A stretch of DNA of 64,000 bases from an uncultured Bacilli bacterium (GCA_910584305.1 CAJTZW010000006.1:22457-86456); one strand, 5' to 3'; shown: positions 18,040 through 27,718, counted from the first letter of the stretch. Numbers and translations: made by a program. The notes: a model not told the origin generated them from the letters alone.

Positions 18040-18089
18040 TTGTCTTGTTGTTACACTTTTAGTATAATGTTTTTAAATTATAAAAACAA
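18040..18089. promoter_or_regulatory. Overlapping divergent promoters with a shared palindromic operator
   Basis: A perfect 8+8 inverted repeat TGTTTTTA-N5-TAAAAACA lies at 18068-18088. The plus promoter TTGTCT (18040-18045), 17 bases, TATAAT (18063-18068) starts the TetR gene. The minus promoter TTGTTT (18084-18089), 17 bases, TATACT (18061-18066) starts the envelope operon. The palindrome lies within both, so one repressor could shut both directions. Confidence 0.7.
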
Positions 18090-18130
18090 TCATCAATTCA
18101 TATAGATTTGTCGGGTTAATGGAGGAGATT

Positions 18131-18676
18131 ATGAATACACCAAATAATAAGAGAAAAAGAAATTCACAGGAAAGGATTGAAAGGGTTTTTATTAACTTAA
18201 TTCAGACAAAAAATATTAATGAAATATCTGTGTCAGAGATTGTAAAACTTGCGGGTGTCAATCGTTCTACTTTTTATGCGAATTATATCGATATTTTCGA
18301 TTTAGAGGAAAAGATAAGAGATGGGATGTTTTTAAATATGTTGGAATTATACAAAGAAGAAAGTATTATGCACAAACACTCTTATGACTATCTAAAATTA
18401 TTTAGGCATATTAAAGATAACCAAATTTATTACAAAACACTATTTAAATTAAATTTTGATTTTACAAAATACTATGATAATCATTTAGAAGATGAAGAAG
18501 CACTTAAGTATTATGGTACTACAAAAAATATTGATTATCATATCGCATTTTTTAAAGCAGGTATAAACGCTATTTTGACAAAATGGATAGAAAATGATTT
18601 TCACGAAACACCAGAAGAAATTTCTGAAATCCTACGGACTGAATATCAAAAAAATAATATCAAAATTGATTTATGA
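18131..18676 (+). CDS. TetR family transcriptional regulator
   Basis: Protein of 181 residues. The N-terminal helix-turn-helix is I-S-V-S-E-I-V-K-L-A-G-V-N-R-S-T-F-Y (near 33-50), with the TetR hallmark S-T-F-Y-A-N-Y. The C-terminal ligand domain is of the short type seen in Firmicutes with unknown ligands. The start at 18131 is chosen because GGAGGAG lies eight bases ahead. It is divergent from the three-gene envelope operon and probably represses both itself and that operon through the palindrome at 18068. Confidence 0.88.
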   Translation: MNTPNNKRKRNSQERIERVFINLIQTKNINEISVSEIVKLAGVNRSTFYANYIDIFDLEEKIRDGMFLNMLELYKEESIMHKHSYDYLKLFRHIKDNQIYYKTLFKLNFDFTKYYDNHLEDEEALKYYGTTKNIDYHIAFFKAGINAILTKWIENDFHETPEEISEILRTEYQKNNIKIDL

Positions 18677-18859
18677 TATTATTTTTTTAGTATAAATAAA
18701 TTTGGTCTTCTATATATGCATAAATCTTGGCAAGCACCTTCAATTTGACACTTTTAAAATTTAATTCTTATTTTACCACTTTTTGTAAACATATATATAA
18801 TATGCCCAAACCAAACGACTATAAACGAATACCTTATTATAGTACGGAGGTAACAAAAT

Positions 18860-19672
18860 ATGTTAAATACAATTCTATCTTGGAATCCAATTTTACAAGC
18901 AGCTCTCGCTACTTTGTTTACATGGAGTATAACTGCTATTGGAGCAGCTTTAGTCTACTTTTTTAAAACAATACATAAGAATATAATGGATGGAATGCTT
19001 GGATTTGCTGGTGGTGTAATGATTGCGGCTTCTTTTTTCTCACTCATTGCTCCCGCTATTACAATGGCCGAAAACTTACATCTAATACCTTGGCTGATTA
19101 CATTTCTGGGATTTTTTAGTGGCGGATTACTTCTTTTCATTGGAGATAAGGTATATGATATTTATGAGAAAAGAAATCCAAGAAAAGAAGGAGAGAGCGA
19201 AAGAGCAAGTTTAAAACGATGTTTCATGTTGATCAGTTCTATTACTCTACATAATATTCCTGAAGGAATGGCTGTGGGAGTCGCTTTTGGTTCTGTTATA
19301 TATGGATTAAATGGTGCCACTGTAGCAGCAGCTTGGACATTGGCGCTTGGCATAGGGCTGCAAAATTTTCCAGAGGGAACAGCTGTTAGTATGCCTTTGA
19401 GAAGAGAAGGCTTTAGTAGAAATAAGTCATTTTTCCTTGGACAATTAAGTGGCATCGTTGAACCAATTGCGGGGATTATTGGTGCAATCCTTGTTATGAA
19501 AGTACAGGTTTTACTTCCCTTCTTACTATCTTTTGCAGCAGGGGCTATGGTTTATGTCGTTGTAGAGGAATTAATTCCAGAAAGTCAGACTAACCAAAAG
19601 AAAGACTTAATGGCACTATTTACATTAATTGGGTTTTCTATCATGATGATTCTGGATATTGGTTTAGGGTAA
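18860..19672 (+). CDS. ZIP family divalent metal transporter
   Basis: Protein of 270 residues with about eight membrane helices. The metal-site motifs H-N-I-P-E-G-M-A-V-G (helix IV) and N-F-P-E-G-T-A-V-S (helix V) are intact, as in GufA/ZupT-type zinc importers. The intracellular loop after helix III is charged rather than His-rich. The RBS GGAGG is eight bases upstream. Confidence 0.93.
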   Translation: MLNTILSWNPILQAALATLFTWSITAIGAALVYFFKTIHKNIMDGMLGFAGGVMIAASFFSLIAPAITMAENLHLIPWLITFLGFFSGGLLLFIGDKVYDIYEKRNPRKEGESERASLKRCFMLISSITLHNIPEGMAVGVAFGSVIYGLNGATVAAAWTLALGIGLQNFPEGTAVSMPLRREGFSRNKSFFLGQLSGIVEPIAGIIGAILVMKVQVLLPFLLSFAAGAMVYVVVEELIPESQTNQKKDLMALFTLIGFSIMMILDIGLG

Positions 19673-19674
19673 TT

Positions 19675-19697
19675 AAAGGGTTTGAACTCTTTTTTTA
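19675..19697 (+). terminator. Weak terminator after the ZIP transporter
   Basis: AAAGGG pairs with CTCTTT (one G-T pair) around TTTGAA, followed by seven T. Confidence 0.5.
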
Positions 19698-19730
19698 TGG
19701 AAAAGTTCTTTATCTAAAAAGCCCTCATAT

Positions 19731-19762
19731 AAAAAATAGTAGTGTCGGTTAACATCTACTAT
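19731..19762 (-). terminator. Terminator after the 102-residue hypothetical gene
   Basis: On the minus strand ATAGTAG (complement of 19756-19762) pairs with CTACTAT (complement of 19736-19742), followed by TTTTTTAT. Confidence 0.75.
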
Positions 19763-19775
19763 CATTAATGAATTT

Positions 19776-20084
19776 TTATTTTTTTCTTGCCTCATCTTTC
19801 TTTGCTACTATATTTTGACAGAAAAAAGTAGCATACTTACGAAGTTCTTCATCGGAAGGATGTTCTGGTACTTTCGATGGTATTTCCTTTAAAACTTCTT
19901 TACATCCTTTTTGGAGAATATAATCTCTCATTATAGGAAATGCACTGGTTGACTCTGGATATGTTTCCATTTTTTGAAGATGTAATAATATAGTATAGGC
20001 TAAAAAACTAAGTATAGGACTATTTAAATCGTATTCAAAATCTAATATTGTCTCTCTCAATGCCTCTTCTAAAGAATTTGCCAT
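19776..20084 (-). CDS. Hypothetical protein, 102 residues
   Basis: No family was recognised. It appears all-helical, with a cysteine at C-K-E-V and a strongly basic C-terminus (A-K-K-D-E-A-R-K-K). The start at 20084 is preferred because GGAGAG lies six bases upstream and the promoter at 20121-20148 falls within the longer frame, so earlier start codons could not be transcribed. Confidence 0.6.
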   Translation of the reverse strand: MANSLEEALRETILDFEYDLNSPILSFLAYTILLHLQKMETYPESTSAFPIMRDYILQKGCKEVLKEIPSKVPEHPSDEELRKYATFFCQNIVAKKDEARKK

Positions 20085-20120
20085 ATATACTCTCCAATCT
20101 GAATTCATACTGTAATCAAG

Positions 20121-20148
20121 ATTATCATTATTTGGTTTCAAATGTCAA
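20121..20148 (-). promoter_or_regulatory. Promoter deciding the start of the 102-residue gene
   Basis: The minus strand reads TTGACA (20143-20148), 16 bases, GATAAT (20121-20126). The transcript start is near 20114. Confidence 0.65.
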
Positions 20149-20184
20149 GTTTATCTTATTGTATATGTTGCAATATTTATAGAT

Positions 20185-21129
20185 TCATCTACCCTGCTTC
20201 ATTTTTAATAATTTTTTTGTTTTATGAATGTCCTCCTTGGGTACTTCTGGGTTCCACCTGAAAGGAATTTTAGGCCTCTTTGTTGTCACGATTCTAGGAG
20301 ATAAAGATTTTAATTGTTCTAAATTGTATTTGGTTATAGGCATATCTGTTATTTTCACCTTATAGCAATCTTGTTTTATAAGTCTGATAGAAACAATTTG
20401 TATAATAATGTCTTGCCCATTTGTTTTAATTAGAAGAATGTTGTCATCGGTAAATGCAATATTTTCAGGTATATTCTCAATGGTCAAATTATTAATGCTA
20501 TTTTCAAAAAACTCCAATGTATATGGACTAAAGTAATTATAAGAATTATATTTATAAATATTACCATATTTCTTATACACCTCTAGTTCTTCCATTAGTG
20601 TTCTTCTAGTCCATTCAACGATTTTCTCTTCACTGGGCAAAAGTAATGGATTATCCTCTTTATAAAATGTTCCATCCAAGCGCATTACATATAAATTTCT
20701 ATTTTCTTCCATTGGTTTTTCAAACATTTTCTCTAATTCTTCTCTTGTTTTATATTCTGTACTTTCATATGGCTGTAACCCATTCTTTATTAGCAGAGCA
20801 TCATGCTTGTCTTTGAGTGCAAAACTTTCTATAAGTTGTCCATCCACTATTCTAATATAAGGTTCCTCAAAATTGAATAACTGGTTGACACATTTCCATT
20901 TAGATAATAAAGTTCTATAATTATATGTAGAAATATTAGAATATGGAAATTGGTTTCTTCTTTCATCCTCTAAATATTTATTGATATGGAATGGATGGCC
21001 CTGCACGAAGTGATATAGAATACCATCTTTACTTACAATTGTTAAGGATTTCTTATAACGCATTGTAGTTTGTATACAATCTTCTCCTACATAGCAACTT
21101 TCTATTTTCTGCATAACTTCATTTAACAT
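20185..21129 (-). CDS. Hypothetical protein, 314 residues
   Basis: I do not recognise a family. The protein appears soluble, mixed alpha/beta and rich in Tyr and charged residues, with no signal peptide or membrane helix. A basic C-terminus (K-T-K-K-L-L-K-M-K-Q-G-R) could bind nucleic acid or membrane. It stands alone between the small hypothetical gene and the VanZ gene, all on the minus strand. Confidence 0.6.
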   Translation of the reverse strand: MLNEVMQKIESCYVGEDCIQTTMRYKKSLTIVSKDGILYHFVQGHPFHINKYLEDERRNQFPYSNISTYNYRTLLSKWKCVNQLFNFEEPYIRIVDGQLIESFALKDKHDALLIKNGLQPYESTEYKTREELEKMFEKPMEENRNLYVMRLDGTFYKEDNPLLLPSEEKIVEWTRRTLMEELEVYKKYGNIYKYNSYNYFSPYTLEFFENSINNLTIENIPENIAFTDDNILLIKTNGQDIIIQIVSIRLIKQDCYKVKITDMPITKYNLEQLKSLSPRIVTTKRPKIPFRWNPEVPKEDIHKTKKLLKMKQGR

Positions 21130-21236
21130 AGTATTGTTTTCCCCTCTCTATATAATTATTATATTATATAGTTCTTCTTTTATATTGAAAAAACAAATTC
21201 ATTTGGTTTTAATTTTCCCTATATTAAGGATAATAA

Positions 21237-22346
21237 TTATTGAATTTCTTTACTTTCGTCGTAAAGTATTGTACTTTGATACGTTACCTTAAAAAATCTA
21301 TCATAATAAATATGACTATTTTTAAATAGATAAATAAAATGAAATAAGAAATAAAACATAATCATACATAAAATAAAGAAATAAAATAGAATGGCTTCAT
21401 GAGTATTCATATTTAAAGTTTGTGAGAAATAGAGGGCTCCACCAATTAAGAATATAGGAACAAAATAATAATAACTATATAAAAATAGGATTCTAAAAAT
21501 ACTATAAAAAATCTTATTCTTTTCATATTCTAATTTTACATTCAAAAATTTTCCTCCAATTGTTTGATTTAAAAAAGTGGGAATTACAATATAATAAACA
21601 ACTTCTATTAAGAGAAAGGATGAAAAGTGTCCTGTAACAAACCAAAAACAAAAACCAATCATCAAAGCAATTACTGTATCTAGTCCAAACAAAGTAATTC
21701 TTCTAAGGCCCGATACTTTTTTTCCTTCTTTTAAGGAATCTCTATCCATCTCTTCTCTAGTTGGTAAAAAATTATCTATGATACCCATAACAAAATAACC
21801 AATCATACCACCTAATGTATTCATCATTAAATCATCGACATCAAATACTCGGTAAGGATATTTATAAATAAAATATAAACCAGTTGCCTGTGTAAGTTCA
21901 AAAAATAAACTTAATAAAAAACTATACAATATTACCTTTTTAAAACTACATTTAAAATAATATCGTAAATACATTCCAAAAGGAATTGTCATTAAAATAT
22001 TAAAAGCAACTGTATAAAAAGAAGGTTCTGTTAATGCTTTTAAATAGGTAGAAGGATTGTTTAGTACAAAAGAAGATTCTTCTATAAAATCTCTTATAAA
22101 TCCAAAGGGAACTAATCGAATCATATTTTCTTTAAATACAACTTCGTTTATTTTAGGAAGTGGTAAAATCACTAGAAAATAAATCGTAATCATATATAAA
22201 ATAAAAGAATAAATAATAAGAACTCTTAATTTATGAATAGAACCATATTTATGATATTGATGAAGAATAAAAGGAATTGTAAATAGAAAGGCAATGAGTG
22301 GAAATATAAAAATTGCCGTTTTAATAGGTACTAAATAAGAAGTCAT
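21237..22346 (-). CDS. VanZ-RDD two-domain membrane protein
   Basis: Protein of 369 residues. The first 195 residues are a VanZ-like domain (several helices, with R-L-V-P-F-G-F-I and D-V-D-D-L-M-M-N-T-L-G-G). A second RDD domain follows, with an R-x-x-x-x-G-L-D-T start near 218 and G-G-K-F-L-N-V. VanZ-like proteins are linked to low-level lipoglycopeptide tolerance. The neighbouring Bce module suggests an envelope-stress island, but a direct functional link is inference. Confidence 0.88.
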   Translation of the reverse strand: MTSYLVPIKTAIFIFPLIAFLFTIPFILHQYHKYGSIHKLRVLIIYSFILYMITIYFLVILPLPKINEVVFKENMIRLVPFGFIRDFIEESSFVLNNPSTYLKALTEPSFYTVAFNILMTIPFGMYLRYYFKCSFKKVILYSFLLSLFFELTQATGLYFIYKYPYRVFDVDDLMMNTLGGMIGYFVMGIIDNFLPTREEMDRDSLKEGKKVSGLRRITLFGLDTVIALMIGFCFWFVTGHFSSFLLIEVVYYIVIPTFLNQTIGGKFLNVKLEYEKNKIFYSIFRILFLYSYYYFVPIFLIGGALYFSQTLNMNTHEAILFYFFILCMIMFYFLFHFIYLFKNSHIYYDRFFKVTYQSTILYDESKEIQ

Positions 22347-22416
22347 GAAGAAAAGAGGATTCTATAGTCCCCAATCTTTCTAATTTTTTTGTTTACAATT
22401 CCTAAAAATAACTTCA

Positions 22417-24471
22417 TTACAATTTCTCCTTTATAATGTTCTTACTACAATAATACGTAATTAAGAAATATCCTCCATAAATAATAATTAAGAATAAAGC
22501 TGTCATTAGAATAGATGGTAATAATTCTTCATTTCCAAAAATTTCTAATACTTTTACTGAAAATAGAATTCCAAATACAGAATGGATAATGGCAATCATT
22601 AATGGAAATAGGAAGAAGATAGCAATTTGTTTAAATAGTGCTCTATTTAACATTTTTTCATCGGTTCCAATACGTCTTAGCATTCTAAATCTTTCTTTAT
22701 TATCACTACTTTCTGATAACTCTTTTAAGGCTAGAATAGCAGCACTACTAATTAAGAAAATAACACCTAAATATAGTCCTATAAATGTAACTAAAGCCCC
22801 AAGTCCAACGCTTGCTTCGGTAATATCTATCTTCGTATTATTAGAAATTGGTTTTTCGCTTTCTTGAATAGCATTTAAAATTGTCTTTTCAATTTCTAAT
22901 CGGTCTTCTTTAGAACTTTTCTTATAATTCGCAATTACTACATTATAAGCCCTATAATTTTCATCAATAATACTATCTGGTACAACAATAATTCCAGAAT
23001 TGATATGTTGAGAAGACATTTCAACAAATCCATCTTGACACTCTGTATAAGCAGGCGTTAAGGTATGGTCAAAAAGATGAATTTCTTCTTGATTATTTAA
23101 AGCCATGTTACGGACATTTACCATCGAATTAAAATCAGCAACTACTAAATATTCATTTTCTTTTAAGGTATATTCTTTATTTCCGTAAAATCTAGCTACT
23201 TTATTATAATCGCTTAATTTCATAATATCTTCAGGGCTATCATATCTTAAAAATCGGAATTGTGTCCTAATCGTATCTAATAGACTACCTAAGGTATGAT
23301 TTAAAGTCAAATCTTCTGTGTGATAAATATCAACTTCTACACTATCTTTGATATAGTTATCGAAATCAAAATTCATATCTTGAAAACTATCTAGAATATC
23401 TATTTTAGATTCTTCTATTTCTTCTTTTTTATATCCTTCTTCTAGTAATGCATCACTTAAATTCATACTTTTTGTAAGCTGGATATCGGCAGGGGCTAAT
23501 TTATGAATATTCGCTTGCATAGAATTTTTTAAAGTAAGAGATGCTGATAAAACACAAATGGTTACAAATAACATTAAACAAATCACTGTCATAGAAAATA
23601 CAGTTGTATTAATTTTACTACTTACTTGTCTTACGATAAAACTATTTAATCCTTTATAATAAATTTTCTTCATACGCATAACGATTTCTAACATTAAACC
23701 TGATAATGACCAGAAGATAAAGAATGTTGTAACACAACCTATAATAATAGGAATAAAGATTTTATTTGCTGTATCTAGTTTTTCAAATCCGGCTGTTACA
23801 AAATAATAAGCATATCCTAATAAACAAGCAGAAATAAGAAAAATGATAATACATACAACTCTATTTTTTAATCTTATTTTTTCACTCTTTTTATTTCCAT
23901 GTAATAAATCAATCAATTTACATTTACTGATATTAATCGTATTAAATATCATCACTAAGATATACATAACCATGAAGTAAAGAATGGTTTTAATGCAAGC
24001 ACTCGTTGAGAATATAAACGTAAATTTGGTCATATTGGCATCAAACATATTCGCAACTAAAATACTCATTAATTGTGATAAAAGAAATCCTAGAATGAGC
24101 CCTACTCCTAAAGAGATAATTCCAATAAATAAGGTTTCAAAAAATAGAATCATTGATATTTTTCGTTTACTCATTCCAAGTGTTAGATAGATTCCAAATT
24201 CTTTATTTCTTCTTTTGATTAAAAATCTAGAAGCATAAATAATTAAAAATCCCAATATAAATGATACAAATACACTAACACCAGATAACATATTGGTCAT
24301 CAATTTAATAATTTCTTTGGTAGATGATGTAACATCTAACATAACGGTTTGACTATCGATTGCATTAAACACATAGAATATAGAAATTCCAAGGATGAGT
24401 GTAAAAAAGTAGATGGCATAATCTTTAAAACTTTTTCGAATATTTTTTAATGATAACTTAAAGAGCTTCAT
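22417..24471 (-). CDS. BceB-type ABC transporter permease
   Basis: Protein of 684 residues, ten predicted membrane helices with FtsX-like domains near residues 55-200 and at the C-terminus. A large extracellular domain (about 305-535) is typical of BceB proteins, which sense and free bacitracin-like peptides from lipid II cycle intermediates. The start overlaps the end of the ATPase gene by 14 bases. It works with the ATPase (24458) and signals to the kinase (25314). Confidence 0.9.
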   Translation of the reverse strand: MKLFKLSLKNIRKSFKDYAIYFFTLILGISIFYVFNAIDSQTVMLDVTSSTKEIIKLMTNMLSGVSVFVSFILGFLIIYASRFLIKRRNKEFGIYLTLGMSKRKISMILFFETLFIGIISLGVGLILGFLLSQLMSILVANMFDANMTKFTFIFSTSACIKTILYFMVMYILVMIFNTINISKCKLIDLLHGNKKSEKIRLKNRVVCIIIFLISACLLGYAYYFVTAGFEKLDTANKIFIPIIIGCVTTFFIFWSLSGLMLEIVMRMKKIYYKGLNSFIVRQVSSKINTTVFSMTVICLMLFVTICVLSASLTLKNSMQANIHKLAPADIQLTKSMNLSDALLEEGYKKEEIEESKIDILDSFQDMNFDFDNYIKDSVEVDIYHTEDLTLNHTLGSLLDTIRTQFRFLRYDSPEDIMKLSDYNKVARFYGNKEYTLKENEYLVVADFNSMVNVRNMALNNQEEIHLFDHTLTPAYTECQDGFVEMSSQHINSGIIVVPDSIIDENYRAYNVVIANYKKSSKEDRLEIEKTILNAIQESEKPISNNTKIDITEASVGLGALVTFIGLYLGVIFLISSAAILALKELSESSDNKERFRMLRRIGTDEKMLNRALFKQIAIFFLFPLMIAIIHSVFGILFSVKVLEIFGNEELLPSILMTALFLIIIYGGYFLITYYCSKNIIKEKL

Positions 24472-25225
24472 TTAAATCTCCACCAAGAAGTGTTACCACA
24501 TCGATAATTTTATCGAAAAATTCTTTTCTAGAATCGTTACCTCTTTGAATTTCATTAAAAATTTTGCCATCTTTAATAAATATGACTCTACTTGCATAAC
24601 TTGCTGTAAAAGCATCATGAGTAACCATCAAAATGGTTGTATCTAATTCTTCATTTAAATGTTTAAATCGCTCTAATAACATTTTAGCCGATTTAGAATC
24701 TAGGGCTCCTGTTGGTTCATCGGCAAGTACCAATTTTGGGTCTGTGATAATGGCACGAGCAGAAGCGACTCTTTGTTTTTGCCCTCCACTCATTTGATAA
24801 GGATATTTTTTTAAAACATTTTCTATATTTAGTTCTTTAGAAACTTGTTTTATTTTTTTATCAATTTCTTTTGAATTTACATTTTGAATGGATAAAGCGA
24901 GCGCTATATTTTCATAAGCTGTAAGAGTATCTAATAGATTAAAGTCTTGGAAGATAAATCCTAGTTCCTCTCTTCTAAATTTATTTAAGTTATTTCCTTT
25001 TAATTTTGTGATATCAACTCCTCCAACATAAATATGTCCTGAAGTTACTCGGTCAATTGTAGAAATTACATTTAACAAGGTTGTTTTTCCGCTCCCACTT
25101 GCTCCCATAATTGCTACAAATTCTTTTTTATCTACTTCAAAGGAAATGTTATCAATTGCTTTAGTAAGAGATGATTTATTTCCATAATATTTTTCTATTT
25201 TGTCAACTTTTAAAATATTTTCCAT
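24458..25225 (-). CDS. BceA-type ABC transporter ATPase
   Basis: Protein of 255 residues. Walker A G-A-S-G-S-G-K-T-T, Q-loop F-I-F-Q-D-F-N-L-L, signature M-S-G-G-Q-K-Q-R, Walker B L-V-L-A-D-E-P-T-G-A-L-D and H-loop V-T-H-D are all intact, with the MacB/LolD-like spacing of the Bce family. It is induced from the site at 25298. Confidence 0.94.
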   Translation of the reverse strand: MENILKVDKIEKYYGNKSSLTKAIDNISFEVDKKEFVAIMGASGSGKTTLLNVISTIDRVTSGHIYVGGVDITKLKGNNLNKFRREELGFIFQDFNLLDTLTAYENIALALSIQNVNSKEIDKKIKQVSKELNIENVLKKYPYQMSGGQKQRVASARAIITDPKLVLADEPTGALDSKSAKMLLERFKHLNEELDTTILMVTHDAFTASYASRVIFIKDGKIFNEIQRGNDSRKEFFDKIIDVVTLLGGDLNEAL

Positions 25226-25297
25226 GTAATATTTCTCCTTTCACAAACATCATAATCTATTTTTCAATATTTGTCGTTTGTCTTATATTACAAAATA

Positions 25298-25311
25298 TTA
25301 CAGTTTTGTAA
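25298..25311. promoter_or_regulatory. BceR-type operator upstream of the bceAB genes
   Basis: TTACAGTTTTGTAA has the form TTACA-N4-TGTAA, which matches the inverted repeat described for BceR-like regulators (T-N-ACA-N4-TGTAA). It sits 72 bases before the ATPase start, touching the end of the kinase gene, so the response regulator made upstream can switch on the transporter separately. Confidence 0.78.
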
Positions 25312-25313
25312 CA

Positions 25314-26330
25314 TTACTTGATTACTTCATAAAATCTATTTTTAGCGATACTGATAATTACTTTGGTATATTCGTTTTGAACGGATTCAATTTCGATTTT
25401 ATGACCCAGTTTTTCACATAGATTTTTGGAAATAAATAACCCCATACCAGTTGATTTTGTTAATACTCTTCCATTATATCCAGTAAATGTTTTTTCAAAT
25501 ACTCTTTTGATATCTTGTTTTCTAATTCCAATTCCATTATCTTTTATAGAAAGAATGATTTTATTTTCTTCTTCTTTTGCTTCTATTTGAATATAGGAAT
25601 CTTTATTTTTTCTATATTTAATACTATTATTGATAATTTGATTGATAATAAATTCTAGCCATTTAGAATCTGTATAAATCTCATAGTCGACATTCAAAAC
25701 CTTTAAATCAATTTTATTTTCTAGTAAATCATCTTTATTTTTTAAGGCTACATTATTAATAATTTTATGTAAGGATACTTCTTTAATTAAGTAATCTTTT
25801 TCTGCATTTTCACTTCTTACATAGTAAAGGACTTGTTCAACATAATCTTCGATTCGTCTTAGTTGGTCTATATATTTTTTATCAAATTCGTTTTTATGAT
25901 TATGAGTCATTAATACCAAAGAAGAAATTGGAATTTTTACTTCATGAATCCACATCTCGATATATTCTTTGAAGTCTTCCATTTGAGATTCTACTAATTT
26001 CACACATTCATTCATGGATTTATTGATTTCATATAATGCTTGATAACAAAGTTCTCCGTCATAAAAGTTTGGTTTCGAAATGGTTTCTAATACTAAGTAG
26101 GCTTTATCTAGTGCTTCACTATTTTCTAGTAGTTCTTTATAAAAATATTTTTTTCTAAAATATTCAATCAAAATTACAATTATATGAAATAGGAACAATA
26201 AAAAAGTAGTGGCAATTATGAACTGTTTATCTAATTTAAAGGCTAAAAACAGCATGAAAAGAATAATATAAATGATAATAAATGTTATGAAATAATAAAG
26301 TTTATCTTTTAAAAATTTAAGTAAGTTCAT
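25314..26330 (-). CDS. BceS-type intramembrane-sensing histidine kinase
   Basis: Protein of 338 residues. Two N-terminal membrane helices with almost no extracellular loop mark the intramembrane-sensing type. The H-box is W-I-H-E-V-K-I-P (near 130), the N-box I-I-N-N-S-I-K-Y, and the ATP lid D-N-G-I-G-I and G-M-G-L-F are present. It has no sensor domain of its own and relies on BceB for signal input. Confidence 0.92.
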   Translation of the reverse strand: MNLLKFLKDKLYYFITFIIIYIILFMLFLAFKLDKQFIIATTFLLFLFHIIVILIEYFRKKYFYKELLENSEALDKAYLVLETISKPNFYDGELCYQALYEINKSMNECVKLVESQMEDFKEYIEMWIHEVKIPISSLVLMTHNHKNEFDKKYIDQLRRIEDYVEQVLYYVRSENAEKDYLIKEVSLHKIINNVALKNKDDLLENKIDLKVLNVDYEIYTDSKWLEFIINQIINNSIKYRKNKDSYIQIEAKEEENKIILSIKDNGIGIRKQDIKRVFEKTFTGYNGRVLTKSTGMGLFISKNLCEKLGHKIEIESVQNEYTKVIISIAKNRFYEVIK

Positions 26331-26989
26331 GATAAAATATACCCAATTCCTTTTCTAGTTTCGATAGCGTTTTCATAACCAACACTTTTTAATTTTGCCC
26401 TTAATCTACTAATATTTACCGTCAAGGCATTATCATTGATATATTCGTTATTATTCCATAAATCGGTCATCAATTCATCTCTTGTTACGATTTTATTTTG
26501 ATGGTTTAAAAGGTAATAAAAAATAATCATTTCATTTTTAGTGAGTAATATTTCTATGTTATCCTTTTTGATGATTCCTTTTTGAATATTGATTTCTAAG
26601 TCTTTATAAGTTGAATTTTCTATTAAATGATTGGTTCTTTTTAAAACGGCTCCAATTCTAAGTAATAAGATATTTGGATTATATGGTTTCGTAATATAAT
26701 CATCTGCTCCATAAATCATAGATAATACTTCGTCTGTTTCGGAATTTCTACTGGTTACCATAATCACTGGAATATTGGATCCTTCTCTTATCTTTTGAAG
26801 GAGCAATTCCCCATTTTGACACGGGATATTAATGTCTAACAAAATTAAATCTGGGGATAATTGTAATATTTCTTGTAAGGCATTTGAAAAATTATGTAGT
26901 ATTAGAGGCTCATATCCATAATCTTCTAATAATTTTGATAATTCATCACAAATTAATTCATCGTCTTCTATAATTAAAATCTTTTCCAT
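26327..26989 (-). CDS. BceR-type OmpR-family response regulator
   Basis: Protein of 220 residues. The receiver domain has acidic pair E-D-D, phosphoryl Asp in L-L-D-I-N-I-P and Lys in I-T-K-P-Y. The winged helix is C-terminal (N-D-N-A-L-T-V-N-I-S-R-L). The start at 26989 is chosen for the GGTG six bases upstream. Its stop overlaps the kinase start by four bases. It should bind 25298-25311. Confidence 0.92.
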   Translation of the reverse strand: MEKILIIEDDELICDELSKLLEDYGYEPLILHNFSNALQEILQLSPDLILLDINIPCQNGELLLQKIREGSNIPVIMVTSRNSETDEVLSMIYGADDYITKPYNPNILLLRIGAVLKRTNHLIENSTYKDLEINIQKGIIKKDNIEILLTKNEMIIFYYLLNHQNKIVTRDELMTDLWNNNEYINDNALTVNISRLRAKLKSVGYENAIETRKGIGYILS

Positions 26990-27009
26990 AAAATCACCAC
27001 ATTCCATAT

Positions 27010-27585
27010 AAGTATATTATATCATTTAATCGAGTTAAAAAATCTTACAAAATTGAAATAAATTATTCATCTCTATAATTTAATTTTTTATTTAGATACC
27101 TAAAATTTCCTATAAATAAAATATCCCTGTCATATAGACTGGAACATTCTAAAACTCACGAATTTTAATATCTAGTTTTTGTTTCCTAGTAGATTCATTT
27201 ACCTTTATCATCGTCAAATTTATAATCTAACTCACACTCCTAAATTGCTTTAAAACATCACTATTGAAATCCAAAAATGTGATTTTATCTTTCAAATTTA
27301 CTACTATACTATATAATAGTTCAATATATAGTCCTTCATTGCTATCCTCTATAGCTAAACCCTTCCCCCTAATAATGTAAATCTTTTTTAGCAATATTGT
27401 AATGTACATATATTAAATAAATTATTCCGAAAGGGCTAAATTATACAGAAGTCTTGAACTTATGCAAATATTCCGAATTAAACACTACTAATTTGTTAGT
27501 TAAAAGGTAATTAAACTACCCTTATTAATTCCAATATATAAATTATTTTTTTATTAAAGGTGTTTACATAACTGCTTTCTTCATC
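27010..27585. other. Gene-poor AT-rich stretch
   Basis: There is no convincing gene. A 60-codon minus frame (27227-27409) has no RBS and no recognisable domain. The stretch borders the relic zone and is probably decayed sequence. Confidence 0.5.
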
Positions 27586-27718
27586 ATGTTTGCCAACGAT
27601 TAGATTACCCCTAATAATATTTTAATCTAAATAATAATGAACCTCTCTTACACCATCACTATAAACATAACCATTTTCTCATAATTATCTTGACTATTTA
27701 AACAAGTATCTATTAAAT
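27586..27718 (-). pseudogene. Chimeric deletion scar: Gfo/Idh fragment fused to DUF1016 fragment
   Basis: Positions 27586-27680 match 30951-31040 (inside the Gfo/Idh gene). Positions 27668-27718 match 31881-31930 (inside the DUF1016 relic). The switch occurs within TAACCATTTTCTC, a 13-base word present at both parents (31028-31040 and 31881-31893). The scar is therefore a diverged second copy of the 31-32 kb locus, collapsed by a short-homology deletion. Several point changes show that it is old. Confidence 0.8.

Noticed and set aside
22589..22867. Plus-strand frames opposite the BceB gene
   Set aside because: Shadow of the intact permease gene on the other strand; no RBS.
27227..27409. 60-codon minus frame as a gene
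   Set aside because: No RBS, no recognisable domain, and it lies in decayed DNA.
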